Counted from the first letter of the stretch, positions 20,732 to 31,894 are shown. The stretch is 64,000 nucleotides of DNA from Fragum whitleyi (GCA_948146395.1 OX411552.1:52254399-52318398); one strand, 5' to 3'. Made by a program: numbers and translations. Notes: generated by a model not told the origin, from the letters alone.

Positions 20732-22446
20732 TTTTTAGCTCACCTGAGCACGAAGTGCTCAAGGTGAGCTTTTGTGGTTGGGTGGATGTCCGTCGTCAGT
20801 CGTCCATCGTGTGTCGTCCGTCGTCAACATTTACCTTGTATGCACTCTAGAGGCCACATTTTTTGCCTAATCAACCTGAAATTTGGTCAGAATGATTGTC
20901 TTGATAAAATCTCGGACGAGTTTGAAATTGGGTCAACTGGGGTCAAAAACTAGGTCACAGGGTCAAATCTTAGAAAAACCTTGTATGCACTCTAGATGTC
21001 ACATTTTTTGTCTGATCAACCTGAATTTTGGTCAGAATGATTGTCTTGATGATATCTCGGACAAGTTTGAAATTGGGTCAACTGGGGTCAAAAACTAGGT
21101 CACAGGGTCAAATCTTAGAAAAACCTTGTATGCACTCTAGAGGCCACATTTTTTGCCCATTCAACCTGAATTTTTGTCAGAATGATTGTCTTGATAATAT
21201 CTCGAATGAGTTTGAAATTGGGTCAACTGGGGTCAAAAACTAGGTCACGGGGTCAAATCTACGAAAAACCTTGTATGCACTCTAGGGGCCACATTTTTTG
21301 CCCATTCAACCTGAATTTTTGTCAGAAAGATTGTCTTGATAATATCTCGAATGAGTTTGAAATTGGGTTAACTGGGGTCAAAAACTAGGTCAAAGGGTCA
21401 AATATTAGAAAAACTTTGTATGCACTCTAGAGGCCACATTTTTTTCACAAGCAACCTGAATTTTTGTCAGAATGATTGTCTTGATAATATCTCCAATGAG
21501 ATTGAAATTGGGTCAACTGGGGTCAAAAACAAGGTCACAGGGTCAAATCTTAGAAAAAACCTTGTATGCACTCTACAGGCCACATTTTTTGCCCGTTCAA
21601 CCTGAATTTTTGTCAGAATGATTGTCCTGACAAAATCTCGGACTCGTTCGAAATTGGGTCATCTGGGGTCAAAAACTAGGTCACGAGGTCAAATCTAAGA
21701 AAAAGCTTGTTTGCCCTCTAGAGGCCACAATTTTTGGCCAATCAAGCTGAAATTTGGTCAGAATGATTGTCAAGATGAAATCTTGGATGAGTTTGAAATT
21801 GGGTCAACTTGGGTAAAAAACTAGGTCACGGGGTCAAATCTACAAAATACGTTGTATGCACTCTAGAGGCCACATTTTTGCCTGATCAACCTGGATTTTG
21901 GTCAGAATGATTGTCTTGGTGAAATCTTGGACGAGTTCCAAATTGGGTCAACTTGACTCAAAAACTAGGTCACAGGGTCAAATCTTAGAAAAACCTTCTA
22001 AGCCTTCTAGTGGCCACATTTATTGTCCAATCAACCTGAATTTTGGTCAGAATGATTGTCTTGATGAAATCTTGGATAATTTTGAAATTGGGCTAACCAG
22101 GGTAAAAAACTAGGTCACAGGGTCAAATCTAAGAAAATCATTATTTGCACTCTAGAGGCCACAATTTTTGGCCAATCAAAATGAAATTTGGTCAGAATGA
22201 TTGTCTAGCTGAAATCTCGGATGAGATCGAAATTAGGTCATCTGGGGTCAAAAACTAGGTCACGAAATCAATTATAAAAATCCTTGTTAGTCAACCTTAA
22301 AATTGTAAAAAAAGGATTCTCAAGTTGTATAGAAGCAACAGCTTTGTTTAGCTGAGTCATTCATCATTCTATTTCTAATACTTCTTTTGAAAATTTTAGA
22401 CAGTTTATTCAGGTGAGCGATTAAGGGCCACTATGGCCCTCTTGTT
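20732..22446 (+). mobile_element. HelA copy 3 (body iii), complete, carrying a 10-unit satellite
   Basis: The 5' palindrome AGCTCACCTGAGCAC-GAA-GTGCTCAAGGTGAGCT sits after a T run and is followed by GTCCGTCGTCAGTCGTCC. Ten ~145-bp units fill 20832-22300. The 3' end is TTCAGGTGAGCGATTAA, hairpin GGGCCA-cta-TGGCCC, CTCTTGTT. Overlapping ~70-codon frames exist because 145 is not a multiple of three, so the frame rotates at each unit. They are not genes. Confidence 0.9.
20832..22300 (+). repeat. 145-bp tandem array 1 (10 units)
   Basis: Unit phase marks (GGTCAGAATGA or variant) fall at 20885, 21030, 21175, 21321, 21466, 21613, 21759, 21899, 22046 and 22190. Diagnostic words are TGTATGCACTCTAGAGGCCA and AAAAACTAGGTCAC. 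Most units hold GGGTCA-N4-GGGTCA-N6-AGGTCA-N2-GGGTCA or a near variant. The last units are the most diverged. Confidence 0.93.
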
Positions 22447-23480
22447 CATTAAACTATTTACAATTTTGATTACCAACATGTTTGTATTTCAAGCATCGGG
22501 TTTTCCCAAATACTGTAAATGCATTTTCCCTCAAGAAACACTTGAAATCGCCAACTATGCTATTTATATCTTTGGTTTCTGACCAATCGATTAAATCTAG
22601 CAACACTCTATGATTATTCATGAGTTGTTCTAAAAATAGATCCCTCTTGCTGCTATCCTAGGGGAAATTCAAATGGCAGCCCGAGAGACGCGTGAGATGA
22701 TGTAATAATCTAAAATTGACTGTAAAAAGACATTCATGTGAACGGAGTTACCCACTGGTAGTCACGGTAAACAAACTTCTCATTTACCGCTACAATAATT
22801 AATTTACCATGAAATATCGTTATCCCATTAAGAAATGTGATAAACTCGTGCAAAATACTATATAAAATACGAAAAAAGTATTTGTTATTTAAAGTAATAG
22901 AGGATATTTATTTTTTTGTAATCGAATTGTTGTGCACTATTCTCGACGCCATTTTGGAACCCAAGTAACACCGGCCTGACCCAGGATCAGAAGCGTCGAG
23001 GTTGAAAGGTTACAATGACATCACTAGTGTCGAAACCGAGGCCGTTCTGATGGAAACCCGGTTAACTCGGGTCGAAACCGAGTCCGATATGAACTTACCC
23101 CTATATCAGTTTATCGTATGTTTTTGTCGGTTTATTTGTTGTTGAATAAATTTTTCTTCATACTCAAATTTGAATTTAATGAAAATAGGATTGGAGCGTG
23201 ATCAGAGTGCTCATTGAAATCAGATATTTCAAAATTACACAATTATTTCTATTTGTTAACACATGCGAAAAAAAAGTAAACTTCCCACGCTCCCTGTTTG
23301 AGTGCAGACGACTATCGACTAATGACAAACAAGTTAATTGACACATTTCGAGCAGACGATGTCCGTTTGCATCTACCACGTCGTCTGAAATTACGCGTGG
23401 GTTTTGACCGAGTGATAGTCATAACAGAATTTGATTGGTTGTCAGCCCTACAACTGGTAAATAACCGTTCGAGAAAGTTC
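22447..23480. other. Non-repetitive stretch, locally richer in CpG (22640-23110)
   Basis: CG dinucleotides are commoner here than in the neighbourhood, for example GAGAGACGCGTGAG, TCGACGCC and GTCGAAACCGAGG (the last repeated at 23028 and 23070). There is a plus-strand ATG in AAATGGCAGCCCG (22672) and a minus-strand ATG in CCAAAATGGCGTCGAG (near 22957). Both frames end within 15 codons unless spliced. Frames at 23176-23498 overlap on opposite strands and are unsupported. Confidence 0.35.
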
Positions 23481-23484
23481 AGAG

Positions 23485-24110
23485 CAGTAATATTGTAAGT
23501 GCTACAAATTAATTATACAGTTAACCTATTGTACGTTTCAACTCCTTTACTCAACCGAAAATCTTGTTATAAACACTGAAAATACTATAGTCCAACCGGG
23601 GTATTCGAAAACGCGGGAAAATGTGGTATAGCCATTAGTAGGGGTGGACTGAACAGAAATTTAACAAGCGTGAGATAACGGTATTCAATCACAAATGTAA
23701 TCACATTTATACTGACAGAGTAAGGAAACTCGTAAGGAAAAAGACTTTTTTTTCTCAATCGATATTCAATGTTTTTTTGTCGTTTCAATTTTAGCTTCTT
23801 CTTGATGAAGTCGGTTTAGAAAGCATGTTACTTTTACGCTCTGACACATGCTGTTTACAGATGTAATTCAAAAGATGATTAAATTGCTAGAAGTTTTGTG
23901 TTTCTGTGATCCTTCAGTATAGTTAAAAGTCCGTGACAGCAAAAATCCGTTGGTCCCAATTTCTCTATATTAAACTCGTCGAAAGTCTGTTTATAAACAT
24001 TCAAATAGCATGGTTTACCTATAACTGGTAATTACTAAAAGCGAAAATTACATCAAATTTTGTATTAGCCTCTTCTCTATTTGTCGAAAAAGTAAAAAAG
24101 GTATAAACAA
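23485..24110 (+). repeat. Dispersed repeat R1, copy 2, split by ~430 bp
   Basis: 23485-23588 matches 10009-10129 (CAGTAATATTGTAA, CTCAACCGAAAATCTTGT, AAACACTGAAAATA). The match resumes at 24019 (TGGTAATTACTAAAAGCG, TGTATTAGCCTCTTCTC). The inserted 23589-24018 may be flanked by CTATA on both sides. It carries a 67-codon minus-strand frame without recognisable features. Confidence 0.65.
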
Positions 24111-25217
24111 AGTTTGTAGATTGTGACTGAAAAGGCCGTTTCTTCGGCGTTTGAAAACACATAATTTGGTTTGAACACATTGCTCAGAAGATAATGGTAA
24201 AAATGTAGTGGGTCAAACAGACTGGATTTCTGGAAATTGGTAGATATAAATCTACTGCTTCGCAGTACGATTTAAAAATGGAATGACAATATCCTGTATC
24301 CTGTGCTTTCAGAGCTTTGCTTTTAATGCTGCTTTGTCAAAGTTTTTATACAGCATGACAAGGGATAATATGTAACTAAATGTCTATCAAAATATTCTAC
24401 TAGGTATTTTTCTCAGGTATTTGTAGTAAATGAAATAGATTATATTTTTCAGCTTCCTGTTAATTTCTCTTTCCCCTGAAAAAATGTTTAAGAATACATT
24501 ATTTTAGTATTTAAGAGCCAAGCTCTAAAATATAAGTAAGAATGTGAAGATTTCCCATTATGATTTTAGGACCAGGGAGTTATTTATGAAGTCCATGTGT
24601 TATATAATAAGAAGTACCCCATGATGATTTATTGTCTGATCTCTTTCCAACTTATTCTCATATATTATCTGCAGATAATCACATGTCTACTTGTTGGCTA
24701 GTAAATACATAGTGAGTTCAAAAAAGATGGGGAGATTTTCATTTTAAAATGTTAAATCTTTATATTTGTCTATTTATCCTTGGTCTGAGGGAATAAATAG
24801 AAATAAGTTGCAATCATGTTTAACTTAGTTGCTGTTTTGGAGGAAAACCTTAGGTATTGCTAAAAGTAAAGGCTTAATTGGTGTTTTTGTCGTCATTGTT
24901 GTGTGAAATCAGATATTTTATGAAATCTCTTGTGATATCGCTGGTATTTCTTCAGGTATTTGAATCCTTTTTGGCCATGATCAAGCTACATTGTATAATG
25001 ATGAATGAGTCAAAGTCAGGGCATATTAACTTGACTGAGTGAAGAACTAACCTGTTATAACCTTAGTAGGTTAAAGAGATACAGTAGATGTTGCTCAAGG
25101 GACCACCTCTATTAAGCAGTTGTTATAGACAGTCTATTCATGGCAAGGAGATTCTCTTAAAGAGTGGACATAATTCTTAAACAAAAAATAGTTTTCTACT
25201 GAATCTTATGTTGTTTG
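24111..25217. other. No recognised feature
   Basis: AT-rich unassigned sequence. Confidence 0.4.
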
Positions 25218-25218
25218 G

Positions 25219-25527
25219 ACCAATTAAAATCAGGCCACGGTCATAACATTGTTGGTAGCACATTGGACAGTCAATTTCTAAATATCACTGGTTCGAGCCC
25301 TGAAAGCGGCATTCATCATTTCTTACTATTTGTCTCTCACCAATGGGTAGATAATTGTTGTCCTAAGTGGGATGGCAGCTGGAGGGTATGAAAGGATATA
25401 ATGGCAGTACTGATGTGAGAAATTCCAAGGAATCCATTGATAGGTGCTCCAGCTGACAGGATATAACTGAAAGATTGTTGAAAGTGGCATAAAAACCCAT
25501 ACAAACAAACAAAACCAATTAAAATCA
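25219..25527 (+). mobile_element. tRNA-derived SINE with perfect 14-bp target-site duplication
   Basis: ACCAATTAAAATCA is present at 25219-25232 and 25514-25527. The element 25233-25513 starts with a decayed tRNA head (GTTGGTAGCACATTGGACAG as box A region, CTGGTTCGAGCCCTG as box B). It then carries the family body (CCAATGGGTAGATAATTGTT, TGAGAAATTCCAAGGAATCC, TATAACTGAAAGATTGTTGA) and ends in an A/C-rich ACAAACAAACAAAA tail. Two overlapping minus-strand frames at 25326-25528 are antisense to it. Confidence 0.9.
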
Positions 25528-25783
25528 TCTCAATGAGACTCTTTAATGGGTTTGAACATCATAGGATTTAGTTAGAATCATGCAACAATCTGTATATGCT
25601 GTCAAAATGAAATTCCTTCATGAAATGTAATGTGTATTCAGTGACTATTCCAAACTGTCTCTTGTTGTTCTCTAAAGTGGGTGCTTAACACAAGTTTCAC
25701 TGTATTAGTAAATGCAGTCCATACCTGAAAAAAAGATTTTTTTTTCATAAAATGGTTTCTCTTTTAAAAAATTTATATTGTTT
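25528..25783. other. No recognised feature
   Basis: Unassigned sequence between the SINE and HelA copy 4. Confidence 0.35.
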
Positions 25784-28631
25784 GTTAGCTCACCTGAGCA
25801 GGAAGTGCTCAAGGTGAGCTTTTTCCGGTCAAGGGATGTCCTTTGTGTGGCGTGTGTTGTCAACATTTACCTTGTAGACACTCTAGAGGCCACATTTTTT
25901 GCCCGATCAACCTGAAATTTGGTCAGAATGATTGTCTTGATGAAATCTCGGACAAGTTCGAAATTGGGTCAAATGGGGTCAAAAATGAGGTCACAGGGTC
26001 AAATCTTAGAAAAACCTTGTAGACACTCTAGAATCCATATTTTTTGCCCAATCAACCTAAAATTTGGTCAGAATGATTGTCTTGATGAAATCTCGGACAA
26101 GTTTGAAATTGGGTCAACTCGGGTCAAAAATGAGGTCACAGGGTCAAATCTTAGAAAAACCTTGTAGACACTGTAGAAGCCATATTAATTGCCCAATCAA
26201 CCTGAAATTTGGTCAGAATGATTGTCTTGATGTAATCACAGACAAGTTCGAAATTGGGTCAACTGGGGTCAAAAATGAGGTCACGGGTCAAGTCTTAGAA
26301 AAACCTTGTAGACACTCTAGAAGCCATATTTTTTGCCCACTCAACCTGAAATTTGGTCAGAATGATTGTCTTGATGTAATCTCGGACAAGTTTGAAATTG
26401 GGTCAAGTGGGGTCAAAAATGAGGTCACGGGGTCAAATCTTAGAAAAACCTTGCAGACACTCTAGAAGCCATATTTTTTGCCCAATCAACCTGAAATTTG
26501 GTCAGAATGATTGTCTTAATGAAATTCCAGACAAGTTCGAAATTGGGTCAAGTGGGGTCAAAATGAGGTCACAGGGTCAAATCTTAGGAAAAATCTTGTA
26601 TGCACTCTAGAGGCCACATTTTTTGCCCGTTCAACCTAAATTTTTGTCAGAATGATTGTCCTGACAAAATCTCGGACAAGTTCGATATTTGGTCAAGTTG
26701 GGTCAAAAAATGAGGTCACAGGGTCAAATCTTAGATAAACCTTGTAGACACTGTAGAAGCCATATTTTTTTGCCCAATCAACCTGAAATTTGTTCAGAAT
26801 TATTGTCTTGATGAAATCTCGTACAAGTTTCAAATTGGGTCAAGTGGGGTAAAAAATGAGGTTACAGGGTCTAATCTTAGAAAAACCTTGTAGACACTCT
26901 AGAAGCCATATTTATTGCCCAATCAACCTGAAATTTGGTCAGAATGACTGTCATGATGAAATCTTGGACAAGTTGGAAATTGGGTCAAGTGGGGTAAAAA
27001 ATGAGGTCACAGGGTCAAATCTTAGAAAAACCTTGAAGACACTGTAGAAGCCATATTAATTGCCCAATCAACCTGAAATTTAATCAGAATGATTTTCTTC
27101 ATGAAATCTTGGACAAGTTCAAAATTGGGTAAAGTGGGGTCAAATATGAGGTCACAGGGTCAAATCTTAGAAAAACCTTTTAGACACTGTAGAAGCCATA
27201 TTTTTTGCCCAATCAACCTGAAATTTGCTCAGAATGATTGTCCTGATGAATTCTCAGACAAGTTTGAAATTGGGTAAAGTGGGGTCAAAAATGAGGTCAC
27301 GGGGTCAAATCCTAGAAAAACCTTGTAGACACTCTAGAAGCCATATTTTTTGCCCAATCAACCTGAAATTTGGTCAGAATGATTTTCTTCATGAAATCTT
27401 TGACCAGTTTGAAATTTGGTCATCTGGGGTCAAAAACAAGGTCACAGGGTAAAATCTTAGAAAAAACCTTGTATGCACTCTACAGGCCACATTTTTTGCC
27501 CGTTCAACCTGAATTTTTGTCAGAATGATTGTCCTGACAAAATCTCGGACAAGTTCGATATTTGGTCAAGTTGGGTCAAAAAATGAGGTCACAGGGTCAA
27601 ATCTTAGATAAACCTTGTAGACACTGTAGAGGCCATATTTTTTTGCCCAATCAACCTGAAATTTGTTCAGAATTATTGTCTTGATGAAATCTCGTACAAG
27701 TTTCAAATTGGGTCAAGTGGGGTAAAAAATGAGGTTACAGGGTCTAATCTTAGAAAAACCTTGTAGACACTCTAGAAGCCATATTTATTGCCCAATCAAC
27801 CTGAAATTTGGTCAGAATGATTGTCATGATGAAATCTTGGACAAGTTGGAAATTGGGTCAAGTGGGGTAAAAAAATGAGGTCACAGGGTCAAATCTTAGA
27901 AAAACCTTGAAGACACTGTAGAAGCCATATTAATTGCCCAATCAACCTGAAATTTAATCAGAATGATTTTCTTCATGAAATCTTGGACAAGTTCAAAATT
28001 GGGTAAAGTGGGGTCAAAAAATGAGGTCACAGGGTCAAATCTTAGAAAAACCTTTTAGACACTGTAGAAGCCATATTTTTTGCCCAATCAACCTGAAATT
28101 TGCTCAGAATGATTGTCCTGATGAATTCTCAGACAAGTTTGAAATTGGGTCAAGTGGGGTCAAAAATGAGGTCACGGGGTAAAATCCTAGAAAAACCTTG
28201 TAGACACTCTAGAAGCCATATTTTTTGCCCAATCAACCTGAAATTTGGTCAGAATGATTGTCTTGATGAAATTCCAGACAAGTTCGAAATTGGGTCAAGT
28301 GGGGTCAAAAATGAGGTCATGGGGTCAAATCTTGGAATAACCTTATAGACACTTTAGAATCAATATTATTTGCCCAATCAACCCTGAAATTTGGCCAGAA
28401 TGATTGTCTCAATGAAATTCTCTGACAAGATTAAAATTGGGTCAAGTGGGGTCAAAAACTAGGTCATAGGATCAAATCTTAGAAAAGCCTTGTAAGCAGT
28501 GTAGAGGCATCATTTTTTGCCCAATCGACCTGAAATTTAGTCAGAATTCTTCATCCTTTCTAAATCTACATTAAATAATTTTTGACAGTTCATTCAGGTG
28601 AGCGATTTAGGGCCACTATGGCCCTCTTGTC
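25784..28631 (+). mobile_element. HelA copy 4 (body iii), complete, carrying a 19-unit satellite
   Basis: The 5' arms AGCTCACCTGAGCAG and GTGCTCAAGGTGAGCT start in GTTAGCTC and are followed by GATGTCCTTTGTGTGGCGTG. The array fills 25865-28545. The 3' end is CATTCAGGTGAGCGATTTA, hairpin GGGCCA-cta-TGGCCC, CTCTTGT. It is the longest Hel element here and has the same termini as copy 3. The many short open frames through the array are rotations of one non-coding unit. Confidence 0.9.
25865..28545 (+). repeat. 145-bp tandem array 2 (19 units) with higher-order structure
   Basis: Unit marks lie at 25921, 26066, 26211, 26355, 26500, 26645, 26792, 26937, 27082, 27227, 27372, 27518, 27665, 27810, 27956, 28102, 28247, 28392 and 28539. 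Diagnostic words are TGTAGACACTCTAGAAGCCA and AAAAATGAGGTCAC. Two units (26596-26740 and 27469-27613) instead carry the array-1 word TGTATGCACTCTA. The block 26596-27371 is nearly identical to 27469-28246. Confidence 0.93.
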
Positions 28632-28954
28632 TTATCAATATCTATAACTATTAAACTCAGGGCTATAGATTTGAGGTCTTCATAGAGTTATTGTGAGCAG
28701 GTTATGTTGTTAAATTTTAACGATTAAGGTTCATCTTTGAATATAAATTACATGCCTTAAGGCATTCTATTTTCAATTATTATTGATTTGGCAGGCACTC
28801 AGAGAATTAATCTATCGATTATGGATTAAACACATATCTTCTTGTGTAGCTTAATCCACTTGGAATGTGCATCTCCAGACATTGGATTCTAATAAATCTA
28901 GAAATGCGTTTCTTTGTTGAGTGTTTGACAACTGCATTGTAAAAATGATGTGTT
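28632..28954. other. No recognised feature
   Basis: AT-rich unassigned sequence. Confidence 0.35.
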
Positions 28955-29842
28955 TGCAATTGCCATGACACACTGTCTGTTGTTCATCTGTCCGTATGAG
29001 ACTGGTCATCAACTTTTTCCTTAAAAATCTTCTTCTCTGAAACTACTGGATGAATTTCTACCAAATATCCTAGGAATGATACTTTGGTGACCTTGTTCAA
29101 GAAATTTTGATTTAATGAAAAACATAGATTTAATGGGCATGGCTAATTTCCATATACGTTAAAAACTGACTTTTCTCAGATAACTGATGGAAACTCATCC
29201 AAATTTCACTTGAATGGTCCTTGGGTGATCCTTTTAACGGTCCAAAAAAATTATTGTGATCTGATGAAAAATTTGTCCTATATTGGCAGGTAATTTCTTT
29301 TTATGTTAGATAGTGGAAACTTTGACAATCATTTTCTCAGGACCTAAAAGATGGATATTAACCAAATTTCACCTGTATGTTATTTTGGTGACCCTTTCTT
29401 AGACCCCATAGAAATATTTTGAATGGATGAAAAAATATTTTTTTATAGCAAATTTGGCTTGAGTAATCTTTGATATATGATAAGATGAATTAATATTAAA
29501 ATTTTCTTGGATCTATATAGAAATCTTTTAAATCTTTTCTGAAAAAGAATAAAGTAGGATTATTTTGAATGTTATCTCTTGAACTACTAATTCATTCTGA
29601 TACAGTTTTGTCAGAAGTGCTAATTAGGTGATACCCTCTCAAAAAAGTTAAAAGGTAACATTGCCAAAATAAATTGCCAATTCAAACCACATTTGGTAGG
29701 AAAATTCCAATTAACAAAGAGCTTAAACCATTGAATATGTTGAAAATGTTAAAATCTCAGTTGCATGGGTTGTATAGACCAACCTATGTAATAGAGCTTT
29801 TTTCTTGGGTGAGCAACCAAAGGCCAAAGGTCCTCTAGTTTT
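28955..29842 (+). mobile_element. Old HelB-like copy with HelA-like 3' tip
   Basis: HelB body words are present but worn: CTGTCTGTTGTTCATCTGTC, AAAAATCTTCTTCTCTGAAA, TAGTGGAAACTTTGACAATC. The 3' end reads GGGTGAGCAACCAAA, hairpin GGCC-aaa-GGTCC, CTCTAGTTTT. GGTGAGC is the HelA inverted repeat, whereas complete HelB copies have GTGGAGC. No 5' hairpin remains. Confidence 0.6.
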
Positions 29843-30056
29843 TACAAACTCGATGTGATCACTTTTTACTGGAAACATCGAAACTTCAAGTCACAATATT
29901 GAGTTTATTACTATTGATGAATGAAACTTTAAAATGAAATTTCTTCATTGACCACAATGTTGTCTATCTCAAAAAGACAAAGATTTTGAAAATATTGTCG
30001 TCATCAACCTCTGTGAATTTTGATCAGTCTAAAAAAATGTTTCTTTTGGTTATACT
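29843..30056. other. No recognised feature
   Basis: Unassigned. Confidence 0.3.
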
Positions 30057-30222
30057 TTAAGGTAGTGGAACCATAATAGTTCCGTAACGTTTCGGCACTT
30101 ATGATCTTTCACAATGTTGATCGAGGTTTTCCTAATGAAAATCATTAGGAAACCTCTGTTAACACTGTTAAAATTTATCACTTCTGAAATATTGCGGAAC
30201 AATTACGGTTCCACTACCTTAA
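30057..30222. mobile_element. MITE with long TIRs and central palindrome, TTAA-flanked, 166 bp
   Basis: TTAA at 30057-30060 and 30219-30222 bound the element. GGTAGTGGAACC...TAAT..GTTCCG on the left matches the inverse of the right end (CGGAAC..ATTA.GGTTCCACTACC) over about 30 bp with few mismatches. The centre holds GAGGTTTTCCTAATG-aaaat-CATTAGGAAACCTC at about 30124-30157. TTAA duplications are known for piggyBac and Kolobok, but the TTAA could also be part of the TIR. A 63-codon frame crosses the palindrome and is not a gene. Confidence 0.82.
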
Positions 30223-30375
30223 TAGAGTTGGTAAGACTGTGGCCTTGTTTTTGTTACATTTCTTCCTTTTCACTAATCTTCATATTTCCATCTCATTGCA
30301 GGTAAGATGCTCACATGTCCTATTGTGCAGTTACGGTAAGTTATGTTACATGGAAAAGGGCAGATAAATTTGTAG

Positions 30376-30640
30376 GGCCAAGCTAGCTCAATCTGTAATG
30401 TATTGGGCTGTCAAACTAGGTATTGGGAGTTCAGATCCCATCTTGGCCACCTTTCGCAATAGTCATTGTGACAAACATCATTTGTCTCCTACCCAATGGG
30501 AAAATGATGAATAATAGGTAGCTGGTGGCTTGGATGGTTATACTGGAGTGAGAAACAAAAGGAATCTATTGATCTGTACATGGCAGCTGTCACAATATAA
30601 CTGCAATAATGTTGAAAGTGATGTTAAACCTAAATTGATC
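30376..30640 (+). mobile_element. tRNA-derived SINE, Asp-GTC-like head
   Basis: The head at 30376-30448 (73 nt) has a perfect acceptor GGCCAAG / CTTGGCC. The anticodon loop CTGTCAA gives GTC, box A is TAGCTCAATCTG and box B is AGTTCAGATCCC. The body (TACCCAATGGGAAAATGATG, AGGAATCTATTGATCTGTAC, TATAACTGCAATAATGTTGA) belongs to the same family as at 6.9, 25.2 and 38.3 kb but is more diverged. No clear target-site duplication was found. Confidence 0.78.
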
Positions 30641-31893
30641 AATACTAATCAAATTATTTTATTCTTTTATTACCACACTGAAGAAAACTGAAATAATAGG
30701 GGGGATGTTTTTGCTTCTTAATGTCTCCCTCTTCATTAGTCAATCTATCAGTTGGAAACCAGTAAGTTTTAGGTTTAGTGCTTCATGGTTCGAGACATAG
30801 TTGTCATAATGACTAGAAACAAATCTAGACATTATTACTCTGACTTAAATTGATGAAATTTAAACCTGGTCTCACAGATTATCCAAATTTTGCTGTAAAA
30901 AAGGGAAAAGGAACATATATTTTGACAACAGGACTCAAAGCATTCGATAAATTTCAAGCGTTGTTACAAATGGTTTTCATCACGAGCAAAAGCACCTTTA
31001 AGAACTTGTCTGATTCTGAAGAAAAGCAGCCCTGTGTTTAGGATGAAAAAGCGTTTCGAGAGCACTTTTGGCTGCTACCCTCTTTGCTAGTGCACATACA
31101 TGCAAAGCGAGGTATCATTTCAAAAGCGCTTCGCTAACATTTTCATCATGAATGCCTGGCTGAGGTATTGCTTCTATCCTTTGTGTCCTCATACTGGAAA
31201 ACAGACATTCTGTGATTTCACTAGCATAATTAAAAGTATTCACTTTCACTTTGGCCGTCTTGTAATTTATCAAAAGAGCAACGTTTACTATCTGAGATAT
31301 TTACAGATGCATTATGTGCATGTTATACTCCCTTCTGGCTTATGTTTTTGTCAACTCTCCAGAACCAAACTGTAAAGCATAGGCACCGTTAGATGTTGCT
31401 CTGGTATGAACCTTTAGATAGGTCAATAATTAGGTTGATGTCATAGATCTTGTGTTATTTTGGACATGTTGTTGTTGTTGAATTAAATGATAAATCAAGT
31501 TATGATATGTGTTAAATTTGTAGCCACTATATTAATAATACTAGACCATAGAGATCTAACATTTAGGTTACTTGTTCAGAAAAGATGTAATGTTCTCTTG
31601 AGTAATTTATCCGCCTTATTGTAAATGCAAATAGATTTATTTGCATGGGGATTGCATTAGGAGATGTGAATAATGTTTAAATGTGGCTACATAGGACAGG
31701 AAAGCCATAAGCATAAAATCTTACATTCTATTTATATATGATCTATTTCAATAGATTTTGTGGCAATGAACATTATAAATCATGACAAACTTTAAAAGAT
31801 TTCTTTAATTATTTCAATTGTTTAATGCACACTTTATATATATCAAGTAGTATTTTTGTATTAATTATATACTCTTCAAAAAATAGTTCTTTG
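30641..31893. other. No recognised feature
   Basis: AT-rich. Frames at 30850-31041 (63 codons) and 31100-31375 (91 codons) show no recognisable domain and no clear splice context. Confidence 0.4.
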
Positions 31894-31894
31894 A

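Noticed and set aside
20732..20772. Bacterial-type rho-independent terminator from hairpin plus T run
   Set aside because: The T run precedes the hairpin, and the same structure marks the 5' end of many dispersed elements.
20883..28348. Many overlapping 60-133-codon frames starting MVRMIVLMKS or similar
   Set aside because: They are translations of the 145-bp satellite. The unit length shifts the frame each time, stop codons recur at fixed unit positions, and the similarity is explained by DNA repetition.
25865..28545. CRISPR array
   Set aside because: The whole unit repeats with gradual divergence. There are no short constant repeats separated by unique spacers, and the sequence is eukaryotic.
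30376..30448. Functional tRNA-Asp gene
   Set aside because: Continuous with the SINE body. The acceptor is intact but the D arm is degenerate.
31100..31375. 91-codon frame as an exon
   Set aside because: Cysteine- and aromatic-rich translation typical of AT-rich non-coding DNA, without recognisable features.
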